Below the pieces are notes generated by a model. It was not told the DNA's origin and did not search any database. It saw only the letters and a list, made by a program, of their open reading frames with translations. 35,000 bases of DNA from the NCBI GenBank assembly GCA_012295275.1, contig CM022667.1, positions 958,943-993,942 on the forward strand, written 5' to 3'. The DNA comes from Chrysomallon squamiferum (taxonomy: Eukaryota > Mollusca > Gastropoda > Neomphalida > Peltospiridae). Made by a program: the position numbers and the translations under genes. Within the stretch, counting starts at the first letter, position 1; each line of letters starts with the position of its first letter. Of the stretch, positions 10,361-19,690 are shown one piece after another.

Positions 10361-10506
10361 GACAATATATATATACACATACATACAAACACACATCTAT
10401 ATAAAATGAAAAAGAAACCTTTTATTCTCTTGCAATGGGTTAATCACTTCTGGCTAGAAACTTTTACACACACACACACACACACACTCAGCTATATATA
10501 TATATA
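10361..10506. repeat. cluster of short (TA)n and (CA)n tracts
   Basis: Short TATATATA at about 10366-10375, CATACA words, about 11 CA units at 10467-10488 and (TA)n at about 10493-10506, separated by short complex sequence. Confidence 0.85.
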
Positions 10507-10660
10507 GCAAAGCATATTCATGTCAGAACCAGTCTACTTCAGTTTTCCTCATTAGGCTATCTTTTTCTTCTGTCAATGCTATTAGTCTGTTTATGGGAAG
10601 GAGCATTATAGAAATTATCTTGCTGCCATTAAAAAACCCAACAAAAAACAAGACAAATGA
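10507..10660. other. complex spacer
   Basis: Complex sequence ending in an A-rich stretch (AAAAAACCCAACAAAAAAC) before the dispersed repeat copy. No gene. Confidence 0.4.
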
Positions 10661-10760
10661 GAAGAAAAAGATAATGAGATAAATATGTTAATAAAATAAA
10701 ATTTAAAGGAAGCTTATCATACAGTTATTAGATTTATTACTTTCTGCTTGGTGTCTGTTT
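10661..10760 (+). repeat. dispersed repeat, copy 2
   Basis: Matches 2821-2930: the GATAATGAGATAAATATG to TTTAAAGGAAG block is nearly identical, and ATTTATTACT...CTGCTTGGTGT follows. Copies diverge upstream and downstream. Same orientation as copy 1, 7.84 kb away. Confidence 0.7.
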
Positions 10761-10891
10761 TATTTTTATACAGAGGGTGATCCTTAAATGCCACAGAAAC
10801 CATAAAGCCACAATATTAAATAAAACAATTCTTCATTTTTAAAACAGTTCTTCTAAAGTTAAAATTGTGCATGAATGTATGTGTCTGTCAA

Positions 10892-10963
10892 TCTGATCAC
10901 ATTATCAAGTCATCATTCTTGCTGATCACATCGTCAAATTTCTTACTCATCATGTCATCAGGC
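10892..10963 (+). repeat. diverged copies of the 29-bp minisatellite unit
   Basis: Two to three imperfect copies containing CTGATCACATTATCAAGTCATC, then TTCTTGCTGATCACATCGTCAA, then CATCATGTCATCAGG. They match the 29-bp unit of the larger array at 13055-13360, so the family has two sites 2.1 kb apart. Confidence 0.7.
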
Positions 10964-10978
10964 CAGTGCTGAGCAGCC

Positions 10979-11440
10979 TTAAATTAGGTCAACATAGGCA
11001 CTGAATTCTGAAGTAAAACTGACCAATGGTCAAATATCTGAAATAGCTCGATGAAGGCATCAAATTCAGGAATTAAGTGAACAATGATCAGATCTAAAAT
11101 AACTTGACAAAGTCACAAAATTCTGAAATATATTTTAAAATGTTAGACAAATGGAGTCAAATAAGCATGAAACAGATGAGTAATTCTGGAACGAAATTCA
11201 CCAATGGTCAAATCAGTGGACCTAAATTACCTTCAAAACTGGTGCCGAATTTTTAAAATAAAAATGATCAACTGTTAGATAAATGGAGCTAAATTAGCTC
11301 AATACTGGTAATAATATATTCTGGGCCACAATTCACCTGCGATCAGATCAGTGGTCCTGAAATAGCACAACACACAAGCACTGAATTGTTGATTAAAATT
11401 CACCAGTGGTCGTATCAATGAACCTAAATTAGCAAGAACT
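10979..11440 (+). repeat. decayed minisatellite, unit ~58-68 bp, about 7 copies
   Basis: Seven successive units can be aligned by eye, starting near 10979, 11041, 11099, 11158, 11223, 11291 and 11359, with a partial eighth near 11425. Each keeps the order TAAATTAGC-type start, GGCACTGAATTCTG-type middle, AAAATTCACCAATGGTCA-type segment and a CAGTGGACCT-like end. Unit lengths vary between 58 and 68 bp. No coding sense. Confidence 0.75.
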
Positions 11441-11518
11441 GTTGTATATTGACTTACAGTACCAGGTGCCCCTTTGCTTGGTTCATTTTCCTGCTGACAA
11501 ATCCACTAACCTCATAAC
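11441..11518. other. complex spacer
   Basis: Short complex segment between the ~65-bp minisatellite and the GC-rich patch. It begins a 64-residue + open frame (11442-11636) without recognisable character. Confidence 0.3.
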
Positions 11519-11640
11519 TGACTGTGTCTGCCTCTCAGACACATACAGAGTAGCTGACCCAGATTTCCCGGCCCTGCCCTGCCCCACCCCAGGTGTGTCT
11601 AATAAAAGGAGTACCGGTACTTCTGTCTGGAGTTAAGGTT
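11519..11640 (+). other. GC-rich patch with C-rich run and AGTACCGGTACT palindrome
   Basis: Unusual here for GC content: a pyrimidine- and C-rich run at 11566-11590 ending in CCCCAGG (3' splice-site-like), an AATAAA at 11601-11606 and a perfect 12-bp palindrome at 11610-11621. It could be a remnant of a mobile element or an exon edge. No protein domain is visible in any frame. Confidence 0.35.
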
Positions 11641-11935
11641 CTTATCATCTGTGGCCAATATAAATAATTTATTTTTTATTACCAGATGGTGCAGAGGAGA
11701 ACTGTTTGTTAGTCAGGCTTGTAGATAAGCATGTTTAACATTGACAGTAATTCATTTCTGAAAATGCTACAGTGATTGGCAAATTCGTTACTTACCCATT
11801 GACTTATTGAACATTTTCTTCTAGACTGTTTCTTGTACTCACAGATATAGTAAATATTTGCTTTATAAATAGTAACTTTTATCCATCTACTGTCTTGCTA
11901 AAATCTTTACAGTTTAAATTAATTCATAATTACCC
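11641..11935. other. AT-rich spacer with weak copies of the downstream minisatellite
   Basis: Contains words such as CTTACCCATTGACTTATTG and TACTGTCTTGCTAAAATC that resemble fragments of the 47/52-bp units that follow, suggesting an older, eroded part of the same array. Confidence 0.4.
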
Positions 11936-12178
11936 ACCACAGAGCCAGCAAACCTTACTGTTTGAAATAGTTCTCATACCCACTTACTCAGTCAGCAAAT
12001 CTTACTGTTTGAAATAGTTCTCATACCCACTTACTCAGCCAGCAAATCTTTACAGTGTAAACTATTACTGTTATTAACTCACTTACTGACAAGATAAAGA
12101 TTTACAGTGTAAACTGTTACTGTTATTAACTCACTTACTGACAAGATAAAGATTTACGGTGTAAACTGTTACTTAGCC
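11936..12178 (+). repeat. twin minisatellites, 47-bp then 52-bp unit
   Basis: The 47-bp unit starts with CAGCAAA at 11946, 11993 and 12040 and contains TTACTGTTTGAAATAG and TCATACCCACTTACTCAG. It passes into a 52-bp unit starting TTTACAGTGTAAACT at 12049, 12101 and 12153 (the last with ACGG) and containing TTATTAACTCACTTACTGAC. The shared CACTTACT core shows the two units are related. Copies within each type are nearly identical, so expansion was recent. Confidence 0.93.
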
Positions 12179-12194
12179 ACCTGATGTTTCAGTA

Positions 12195-12345
12195 ATCTTT
12201 ATTTTCTCTTTCTTTCTTTCGTACACAATTTTCTCTTTCTCACGTAATTTTTCCTCTCTTTTTGACTCCATCTCTTTCTCTCACTCACCTTTTTCTCTCT
12301 TTCACCAACCTTTTTCTCACCTACCACCCTTTTTCTCTTTCAAAC
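12195..12345 (+). repeat. pyrimidine-rich (TTTCTC) tract
   Basis: About 150 bp dominated by TTTTCTC, CTTTCTTTC and CTCTCACTCACC words, with repeated CACC-TTTTTCTC steps at about 12285-12340. Strong pyrimidine strand bias. Confidence 0.75.
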
Positions 12346-13054
12346 CCACCTACTTTGTTGGTAAACCTTTACCACTTGAACTGTATACCTTAACAATCTT
12401 TCTACTGTATTCGCAGACTTTATTGTCTAAATGGTTTCTCATACCAGTGTACTTTTTACTGACAAAACTTTTAATAGAAACACGAATGACAGTATAGAGT
12501 AAATGCACAGAAAAACAATTTCTGAGTTATAATGAATTATTTATCATGTTGTTATCTCCACATACCAGAGTTACTGTATGCTGTCTGTGTAATATTTTCT
12601 TGTATTAACTTGGTGTTCTATCAGCTTATCTAACATAGTTATTACATTGATATTGCTTTTACTTGTTCGAAAAAAAATAAGAAAGCTTTTCTTGAAAATT
12701 TTCATTCATGTGTCACAGATATATTTTAATTCAGTTAATTAATACCTTTATCAATTGATAAAAATGTAACTGTTTTTATTGCATAGCTATGTGTATGCAT
12801 GTAGTTGTGTATATGTAATTCATCTTGCCAATAGAAGATATTTGGATGTCATTGATCTTTATGTTCATTTTTGTCTCTCAGTCTAATCTTAAGCAGCCTG
12901 ACACAGCTAATAACTTTATTCTCTCAGCTTACTCAAATAAGTGTGAAATAGAGTTAAATTCACACATCAATAAATAAAATCAGATTATGTAAATGTTCAT
13001 CAAATGAGAATAAGAATCTGTGAAAACTTATTTTTCTCAGCTGTTGATTTTGAC
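12346..13054. other. AT-rich complex spacer
   Basis: About 700 bp without a credible gene. The first 130 bp hold more eroded copies of the 47/52-bp unit (TCTCATACCAGTGTACTTTTTACTG at about 12438). The rest is AT-rich with no visible structure. Confidence 0.45.
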
Positions 13055-13360
13055 TTTGTTGCTGATCATATCATCAAGTCATCTTTGTTGCTGATTATTT
13101 CATCAAGTCATCTTTGTTGCTGATCAGATCATCAAGTCATCTTTGTTGCTGATTATTTCATCAAGTCATTTTTCTTACTGATCACATCATCAAGTCACTT
13201 TTCATGCTGATCACATCATCAAGTCATCTTTGTTACTGAACACATCATCAAGTCATCTTTCTTGCTGATCACATCATCAAGTCATCTTTCTTACTGATCA
13301 TATCATCAAGTCATCTTTCTTGCTGATCCCATCATCAAGTCACTTTTTTTGCTGATCACG
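13055..13360 (+). repeat. 29-bp minisatellite, about 10.5 copies
   Basis: Unit boundaries fall every 29 bp (13055, 13084, 13113 and so on). Each unit reads TTTGTTGCTGATCA-type, then CATCATCAAGTCATC. Variants include TGATTATTTC for TGATCACATC, and CTTGC/CTTAC/GTTAC. The last copy breaks off at about 13360. Each unit contains TGATCA or a near version, so the array offers regularly spaced GATC sites. It is not CRISPR: units abut directly without spacers. Confidence 0.95.
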
Positions 13361-13748
13361 TTGTGCAGTGTCACTGTGTCACTGTGCTGAGAGCTGTTGT
13401 CAGATCTAAGTAGATGTTTTCACTGAATGGAAATTTCTGAGCTGTTGTAGTCAAGTGTCTGGCGCTAGTTAGATATGTAGATTTAATACAGCGCAGCACA
13501 GAGAAGTGGATTTCCATAAACTCTTTCACAATTTCTTTATTGGTTAACTTCGTTTATTTATACGACAGATGAATTTGTGAATTCCTGGCAAAATTACTGA
13601 CAGACTTAAATCAAAGCAAGATTTAAAAAGTTATATATAAAAAAAAGTTATAAATCAGAAACACCTGAAGTTCAAATAATTATAAAAAAAAAAAAAATTA
13701 ATTAATAAAAAATTTAAAAAAAAATTAAAATTCAAATAAATAAGAGAA
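13361..13748. other. complex spacer becoming A-rich
   Basis: Includes a GTGTCACTGTGTCACTGTG step at about 13367-13385, then complex sequence, then A/T-rich low-complexity sequence from about 13625. No gene seen. Confidence 0.45.
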
Positions 13749-13770
13749 AAGGAATTTTAAAAAATTCCTT
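13749..13770. repeat. perfect 10-bp-arm hairpin (AAGGAATTTT)
   Basis: Arms at 13749-13758 and 13761-13770 are exact reverse complements separated by 2 nt. It lies 16 bp left of the 42-nt poly(A), so it could be the 3' end structure of an inserted element (inference). Confidence 0.7.
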
Positions 13771-13781
13771 GCCATCTCACA

Positions 13782-13785
<4 letters not shown>

Positions 13786-13827
<42 letters not shown>
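13786..13827 (+). repeat. poly(A) tract, 42 nt
   Basis: Uninterrupted run of about 42 A. The following sequence changes to higher GC, as at 9069-9118. Confidence 0.95.
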
Positions 13828-13829
<2 letters not shown>

Positions 13830-14060
13830 TTCACATATTTTTCAATCAACTAGCCACAAATTGTTATTTGAGAAGGAGATTGAATCCGAATCACCCAATG
13901 GTGACACGATCCGAACGTCCGTCAGTCGCGGCTGTCAGCTCTGACGGAGAAGGTACAACTGGAAGTCATCTGCACTCCAATCAAAAGGCAATGTTTTTCA
14001 GCTGCAAAACTACCAAGATTTAACTCTGTTACGCGAGACGTTGTTCCATCTGTCCACACT
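13828..14060. other. CpG-bearing complex patch, possible exon or regulatory element
   Basis: Richer in GC and CpG than its neighbours (ATCCGAATC, GATCCGAACGTCCG, CAGTCGCGGCTG, CTGACGGAG, TACGCGAGACG). A + frame reads through it to 14023, but the Lys run before it comes from the poly(A). The remaining ~55 residues (including RRRLNPNHPMVTRSERPSVA) match no family I know. Candidate first exon, CpG-rich promoter fragment or repeat relic; none can be chosen from sequence alone. Confidence 0.3.
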
Positions 14061-14385
14061 GAGCTGTATAATCAGAACAGAAAGTGACGGTATTGATCTA
14101 GACATGCAAGAAATATTAATGAAAACTGAGATTTTGAGGTGCTTTGTTTCAGGAGGGAGGATGAGGTAGTAAGTGTATTTATGCAATATCCCTCTTTATA
14201 ACTTTTAAGCACAGTTTGACACTGAGGTGTATACATGATGTACATCTCAGTTGAGATATATTTTCAGATATACTAACATTCATATTGACATATGTACTTG
14301 TGTCCTCAAAGATATTGTAAGAAAATAAATACCTTAATGGTACGTTTTCCAGGACGTTTGTACCTATACTGCTAGCACACATCCA
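14061..14385. other. complex AT-rich spacer
   Basis: About 320 bp of complex sequence. A 73-residue minus-strand frame (14179-14400) has no recognisable features. Confidence 0.4.
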
Positions 14386-14535
14386 AATATACACACACAC
14401 ACAAACATATAATCAGACACACACATACAAACATATAATCAGACACACACATACAAACATATAATCAGACACACACATACAAACATATAATCAGAAACAC
14501 ACATACAAACATATAATCAGACACAAACATGTACC
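14386..14535 (+). repeat. 26-bp minisatellite, about 5 copies
   Basis: ACATATAATCAGACACAC begins at 14405, 14431, 14457, 14483 and 14509, followed each time by ACATACAA. Copies are almost identical (one AGACAC to AGAAAC change). It is built from a CA-rich microsatellite and continues into one. Confidence 0.95.
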
Positions 14536-14755
14536 TTAGACAGCCACACACAATTACATATAAACAAATATGTACACATATATACACAGACATACTCACA
14601 GAAATATAAACACACAGTCACATGCATACACAAAACTACTCTCTTGCCAATACACAAAGATAAACTTGGACACACACACATACACAAACACACACACACT
14701 CAAACACACTCATAACACTCAAACACCCAAACACCCAAACAGAAATACCCAAAAA
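14536..14755. repeat. CA-rich low-complexity tract
   Basis: Degenerate (CA)n, CATA and ACAC words with A-rich steps, ending in an AAACACCC triplication at about 14719-14740. Both strands show spurious His/Thr or Cys/Val open frames. Confidence 0.85.
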
Positions 14756-15032
14756 AAAGACATATATTAGAAAACAGATCAGAACTTCTGAAAAATTCTG
14801 AGTCCTGTAGTTATCAGGAAATAACTGGATTACAATTTAAATAAATTTAAATTACACCACAGAAGCAGCATGTAATCACTTTACTGGATTAAATACAGGA
14901 CACTCAGTTTAGCATGATGTAATAAACAGACAAGAAGAAAAAATAGTCTAGAAGATAACAATCACTGAAAACTTGATTATGTCCAATGAAGGTTCAGATA
15001 TGTTTGTACTGGACAGACAATGTCTGTATGTC
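14756..15032. other. complex spacer
   Basis: Complex AT-rich sequence with no gene or repeat recognised. Confidence 0.4.
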
Positions 15033-15305
15033 TGTATATATATATACAGATACATGCTTGAAATAAGGAAGACAGACAGATGAATAAACGAATGGATGAA
15101 AGAATGAATGAATGGACAGATGATGGATGCAGTAAAACAGAAAACTGTATCAATAAATCATGCAATGAGTAGATGGATGATGCAAAAAAAAAGAGACAGA
15201 AAAACTGGATGGATGTATTAGCAGAGCTTGCTGGTTAAACAGATGACTGGCTAGGTGAAAGGATCCATTAAGTCAGCAAGGTGGATGAATGGATGAATGG
15301 ACACA
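15033..15305. repeat. degenerate GATG/GAATGGAT tetranucleotide-like tract
   Basis: A short (TA)n at about 15036-15048 is followed by GACAGACAGATGAATAAA, GAATGGATGAAAG and GGATGAATGG words to about 15301, with some complex interruptions. It is the same sequence style as the 29.28-29.90 kb block. Confidence 0.75.
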
Positions 15306-15600
15306 TCAAGAATGCTCAGTCTGACCTTCAGACTAGTTGGGTGTCACATGATATCTCTAAATGATGACAGGAAGATTAATGTGTTGTTTGGGTGAATAGA
15401 TATAAAAAATTAAAAAAACCGTTTCCTCAGCTCACAGACACAATAACAGAAACTCAGACTGAGTGGGTGGTACGGAAATGATGTAAGGAAAAAGAAAAAA
15501 ATGTATAATTAATGGCACAAAAAATGTATTGTCTGAATGAAAAAACATAATAAAGACAAAAAAAAAGGTGAAAGAAAGTAACAATGAAGAGAATAAAAAC
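15306..15600. other. complex to A-rich spacer
   Basis: Complex to about 15470, then A-rich. No gene recognised. Confidence 0.4.
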
Positions 15601-15905
15601 TAATAAATATTAGAAAATGAATGAATTTTTTTTTTTTTTTTGAAAGTAATTATGATAAATGATAATAAAAAAATTATTAAATATTAAATTTTTTTAATAA
15701 TAATATATATTTTTTTAAATAAAAAAAAAAAGATAATTGATTACTAAAGATGTAAAAAAAACTCTTCAAATAATAAAAAACACAATCATATTTTGCACAC
15801 ACCTACAAACACACCATAAACATTATATACCATATACAGACACACACATATACACACACAGAACTCATGCATACACATATACACACACACAAGCACACAC
15901 CCCAA
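15601..15905. repeat. A/T homopolymer-rich block then CA-rich tract
   Basis: T-run at about 15627-15641, alternating A/T runs to about 15780, then CACAC/CATACA words to about 15905. Two-strand His/Thr open frames here are artefacts. Confidence 0.8.
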
Positions 15906-16235
15906 CAACATTATTCCCTCTGATGCACAGGGACTTCATTTCTCAGCTATCATTTGATTAGGGACACATAATTAGAGACACAAATGCTTTATCTAGTTAC
16001 TTGTAATGTCTCTATGAACACAACTGTGATAGTCACGAATGCTTTAGTAATTGCTGCAGTCTTTAACACCCCACTGTGACATTCAGATTAGAGAGGTGAA
16101 GAAAGACTGGGCTGTGATTTCTCACAGAAACATGTAGTCAACATGTCAGCTGTCCTCTGATGTCTTGTCAATGATTTTAAGACAAATTCCAGGCCATGTG
16201 AAAGACTCAAACAATAGGAACCGTTATGAAGTCCA
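15906..16235. promoter_or_regulatory. complex island, candidate conserved non-coding element
   Basis: About 330 bp of complex sequence between low-complexity blocks. It has several homeodomain-type cores (TTTGATTAGGG, CATAATTAGAG, AGTAATTGC, GATTAGAG) and CAGCTG E-box words. No good reading frame. Regulatory function is an inference from motif clustering in an otherwise degenerate region. Confidence 0.25.
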
Positions 16236-16372
16236 AGTATTGTTTTTTCCACCTTTTTTTTTCAAACATTTTCAAAAACATTTAAATTTTTGTATACATT
16301 TTATTACTATTATTATTTTTTTTTTTTTTGTTTATTATTATTATTATTCATTAATTTTTTTTTTTTTTTTGG
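16236..16372. repeat. T-rich and (TTA)n tract
   Basis: T-runs at 16252-16261, 16317-16329 and 16356-16370, with TTATTATTA between them. The Phe/Tyr-rich + frames crossing it are artefacts. Confidence 0.85.
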
Positions 16373-17100
16373 AGTTACTATCATACTTATAATAAAAATA
16401 TTGAGTCAGAAGACAGGTGACTTGTTGTTAAGGTTTATAGTATTGTCCCATTTCCATACTATTTGGTATTCACAATATGAAAATAGTACATGAAAGGCCA
16501 TAGTTCTTTTGTACATATTTATATAATAAAGATTTGTAAAAACAAAAAAAACAAAACAAAAATTATTGATTAGTGGCTATATTTGGGTTTTGGTGGAGTA
16601 TTTATTTATTTATTTTAATATTAAGACAGTGAAGTACATGTTTAAAAAATTATATTAAAAGTAACCTTCATGTTGATAAACATTGTTCATCCTTTTTTAT
16701 AAATCTTTAAAAAAAACACACCAAAAATTGATACCAGTTTTATGATAAAGATTATATTTTAACGTACAAAATTAAACATATTTTAAAATGCATTTACCAT
16801 TCAAGGTCCTATGCCTGGATTATCAAAAGTTTATGAACATATAATATGTATTTTCCTGTGTATGGGAACACATATAAAATACAATAATTTACTGCTAGTC
16901 AAGCAATTTTCACACAGGATTTCCTCTCTGATTTCATCATTAAACAGAAATTAAAACAGAGCTAACGAACCATCTTTTATGCCTGTAACTATTCTGATGA
17001 AGTAATAAATATGACTGACACTAATAAATGTCAAAATTTAAATATGCTGAGAAACTGTTAAATAAAACACTAATTCTGAGCTGTTCTGTATCATGGAAAT
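16373..17100. other. AT-rich spacer, no gene seen
   Basis: About 700 bp of AT-rich sequence with A- and T-runs and no credible coding segment. A TTTATTTATTTA tract lies at about 16601-16615. Confidence 0.45.
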
Positions 17101-17165
17101 AATATATTAACTCTAACACTTTCAATGGTTGATGTGATAGCCAAGATATATGGGTTTTATTCTAA

Positions 17166-17172
17166 AAAAAAA

Positions 17173-17207
<35 letters not shown>
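17166..17207. repeat. A13 directly followed by a long T-run
   Basis: About 12 A followed at once by about 30 T. Such a poly(dA)/poly(dT) junction is self-complementary and can form a short hairpin. Probably the fusion of two homopolymer tracts. Confidence 0.85.
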
Positions 17208-17211
<4 letters not shown>

Positions 17212-17256
17212 GACAGCTTCCTTCAAGCAGCTCTTGAAAACCTTCCAAATCCTAAA

Positions 17257-17990
17257 TATTTTAATTCTTTCACTGACATGGGCAAGAGTACCTAGCATTA
17301 GTGAAGTGTCCTTAGTGAGAAAATGAAGCAAAACAATTCTTACAATAACTTAGTCTAGGTGAAAACTGTTTCCAGTTGCATTAACCCTAACACTGCCATG
17401 GGCAATAGTCCCTAGTACCAGTAGAGACAGAAATTCTTAACAGCAAAACCAAAATTTCTCAATCCTAAACTTTGTTAATCCTAACACCATCATAAGTAAT
17501 CATTTGGGTCATTTGTGTCATAAAGAAAAATAAATTATTTTAATAACCTGATTTAAACAGCAAATCCAAAAATGCTTACATGGGCAACTGTTTCCAGCAT
17601 TATTACAGTAGCCCCCAGGAAATAAATTCTTACAATAATTTGGTTTAAATAGCATGAAAAGTTATTATTCCCAAAATATTAACCCTAACAATGTCAGGGC
17701 CAGTCATATGGGGCATCATAATCATATCCTTTAATAAAGAAATTCTTTAAACCAAATGAGAACTTTCATAAACCTAATCCCAAACCCACTTTCAAAGCCA
17801 GTCATACCCAGCACAACACAGAGTCTTCAGTAAAGAAATTCTCATAACAACTAGTCCTAATTAGCACACAATTCTATTAACCCTGACTCTGTCAAGGTAC
17901 AGTGGGCTCAAAAAGGAAATTCAAACAGTAACTATCTACAACAAACAGAAAATTCCATTAACCCTAACACTGTCAAAATAGAGTGTCTTC
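17257..17990 (+). repeat. decayed tandem repeat, unit ~80-125 bp, TTAACCCTAACACTG core
   Basis: Core copies (TTAAyyCTAACACTGyCATGGG and variants) occur near 17257, 17381, 17476, 17681, 17770, 17878 and 17956. Between cores the order is GCAATAGTCCCTAGT-type, an AAAGAAATTCTTACAATAAC-type segment and a TTTAAATAGCAAA-type segment. Unit lengths differ widely because of indels. A weak copy may precede at about 17106. The core happens to contain CCCTAA once but does not form telomeric runs. Confidence 0.75.
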
Positions 17991-18215
17991 AATCATAAAC
18001 ATTCTTCACAAGTTGTTCCACATATAGACAGACAAACACAGATACATACACACACATATACACACATAGATACTCATACACACACACATTCACACACACA
18101 TACACACACATCATATCCACACACATACACAAACACTCATCCACATAACACCCACCCACCCACCCACACACAAACAAACACAAACACAAACACAAACACA
18201 CACACAAACAAAAAC
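17991..18215. repeat. CA-rich tract with CACCCACC and CAAACA sub-blocks
   Basis: Degenerate (CA)n with CATACA, then CCCACCCACCCACC at about 18150-18165, then CAAACA repeats to about 18210. The Cys/Val-rich minus-strand frame is a translation of it. Confidence 0.9.
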
Positions 18216-18639
18216 TGTTCCCTATCTAAATTCCACTCGAAACCTCATCATCTTGGCCTCAGTTCTTCACACCACTAACACATGACTTGATCTATTTCCC
18301 AGCTGCAGTCATTACCATTTATCTCACTGCCTAATGGCCTAACTAGAAACCACACAAGCTGTGACCTGCCCTAAATTCAATGAAATGTCCGAAATATCAT
18401 TTCTATTATTTCTCCACACACACACAAGAGCAAATTGAATCTATAATCCAGCTACTCCTAGCAAATTAGACGAAAAGAATTTTTTTTTCAATTATTCGTC
18501 CACTTCTGCACCAAAAGAGTGTTCATAGAAATATGTTAGTAATGTATTTTTTTTTTTTGAATTTGTATTTTTTGAGGATATTGGGTAGAGAGATTATACA
18601 TCTGATCCAATTCAGTATTCTATTTCTATTTCAATAGTT
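18216..18639. other. complex spacer, first half possibly regulatory
   Basis: 18216-18420 is complex and comparatively GC-balanced, with CAGCTGCAG, CATTTATCTC and CTAATGGCC words. 18421-18639 is AT-rich with T-runs. No credible coding segment. Confidence 0.35.
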
Positions 18640-19050
18640 ACGATATTCATGAGGGTTTTAGTAATATATTTTATTCCCATTTCTTTCTGAATTACTGCAG
18701 AATAGGAGTCCTTCAATGACTTCATCCATTTAATTTCCAAGTTCTGAACATTACCCTATTATATGAATTCATCAGTAACCTCATCCAGTTGGTTTTTTTT
18801 CCATTCCAAACACTGCAAGATGGGAATTCTGCTGTGACATGCTGGTTTATTTAGCACATTTCCCATTCAGTATTAGGATACCTTCAATGATATCTCATCC
18901 AGTTTATTTCCACATAAAACCACATAAAAATATTTCTTGTAACAACTATCTTAATACGTTTCATTTTCTATTACATGCACTTCAGACGTTTTTCAGTAAT
19001 GATCCATTTTATTTCCCATTCCAAATATTACAGCATACAGCGATGTTTGA
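18640..19050 (+). repeat. decayed tandem repeat, unit ~55-75 bp
   Basis: Words of the type CTTCAATGACTTCATCCAGTT, TTATTTCCCATTCC and GAACATTACA recur in that order near 18640, 18712, 18767, 18828, 18881 and 18990. The 109-residue + open frame at 18839-19168 falls inside and just after this array and is probably chance. Confidence 0.6.
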
Positions 19051-19397
19051 AATTAACTGCCATAAAAGAACCCTAATTCTGAACCAGACTGTCACAGACT
19101 ATAGCTTCCATACATGCCAATTTGGTAATTTGCCACATTCCAGCCATAATAAATACTCACACTTATAACAGAAGCCTTATAACAAAAAAACATTGTGTAT
19201 AAATTATAATAAGTGTATGCATATTAGTGCCTATCATGTACAGAATTATACTTGATGAGATCAGAGGCTGTGTAAATGTTAGGCATGCTTGAACAAATTC
19301 TTGGACATATTATATAAATTGCCATCACATGTTTGTCTGTTAGCTGTCAAGCTATAAATCTTTTCAGTGTACAGAAAAGAACCTTGCTGTTAATTTT
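19051..19397. other. complex spacer
   Basis: Complex sequence with no gene or repeat recognised. Confidence 0.4.
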
Positions 19398-19433
19398 GTT
19401 GAAAAGACATTATACTGCAGACTGAATTTTTTA

Positions 19434-19493
<60 letters not shown>

Positions 19494-19637
19494 AAAGATA
19501 GACACACACACAGAGATATTAAAAATGTTTGTTGAAAAGACATTATACTGCAGACTGTGTGTGTGTGTGTTAAAAAAGATACACACACACACAGATATTA
19601 AAAAATTCAGTCTGCAGTATAATGTATATAATATATC

Positions 19638-19682
<45 letters not shown>

Positions 19683-19690
19683 AAAATACA
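19398..19690. repeat. foldback locus: inverted and direct repeats with (TG)n and (CA)n
   Basis: A 28-bp segment at 19407-19434 is the exact reverse complement of 19598-19625, with 163 bp between. A 27-bp direct repeat of the left side (19398-19424) recurs at 19531-19557. Between and after them are (TG)n at 19439-19490, (CA)n at about 19501-19511, (TG)n at 19557-19570, (CA)n at 19581-19592 and (TG)n at 19642-19679, each followed or preceded by AAAAAAGATA- or GATATTAAAAA-type words. The whole can fold as nested hairpins; it looks like repeated template switching or inverted duplication of a (TG)n locus. Confidence 0.9.

Noticed and set aside
13055-13360. Regular 29-bp repeats suggesting a CRISPR array
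   Set aside because: Units are contiguous, with no unique spacers, there are no cas genes, and the window is clearly eukaryotic.
17381-17970. CCCTAA-containing cores as interstitial telomeric repeats
   Set aside because: Each core has at most one CCCTAA within a longer unrelated unit, and there is no TTAGGG run.
18839-19168. 109-residue + open frame as a gene
   Set aside because: Most of it lies in a decayed tandem array, and its composition (His, Phe, Asn, Ser) follows local AT-rich sequence. No domain or splice context.
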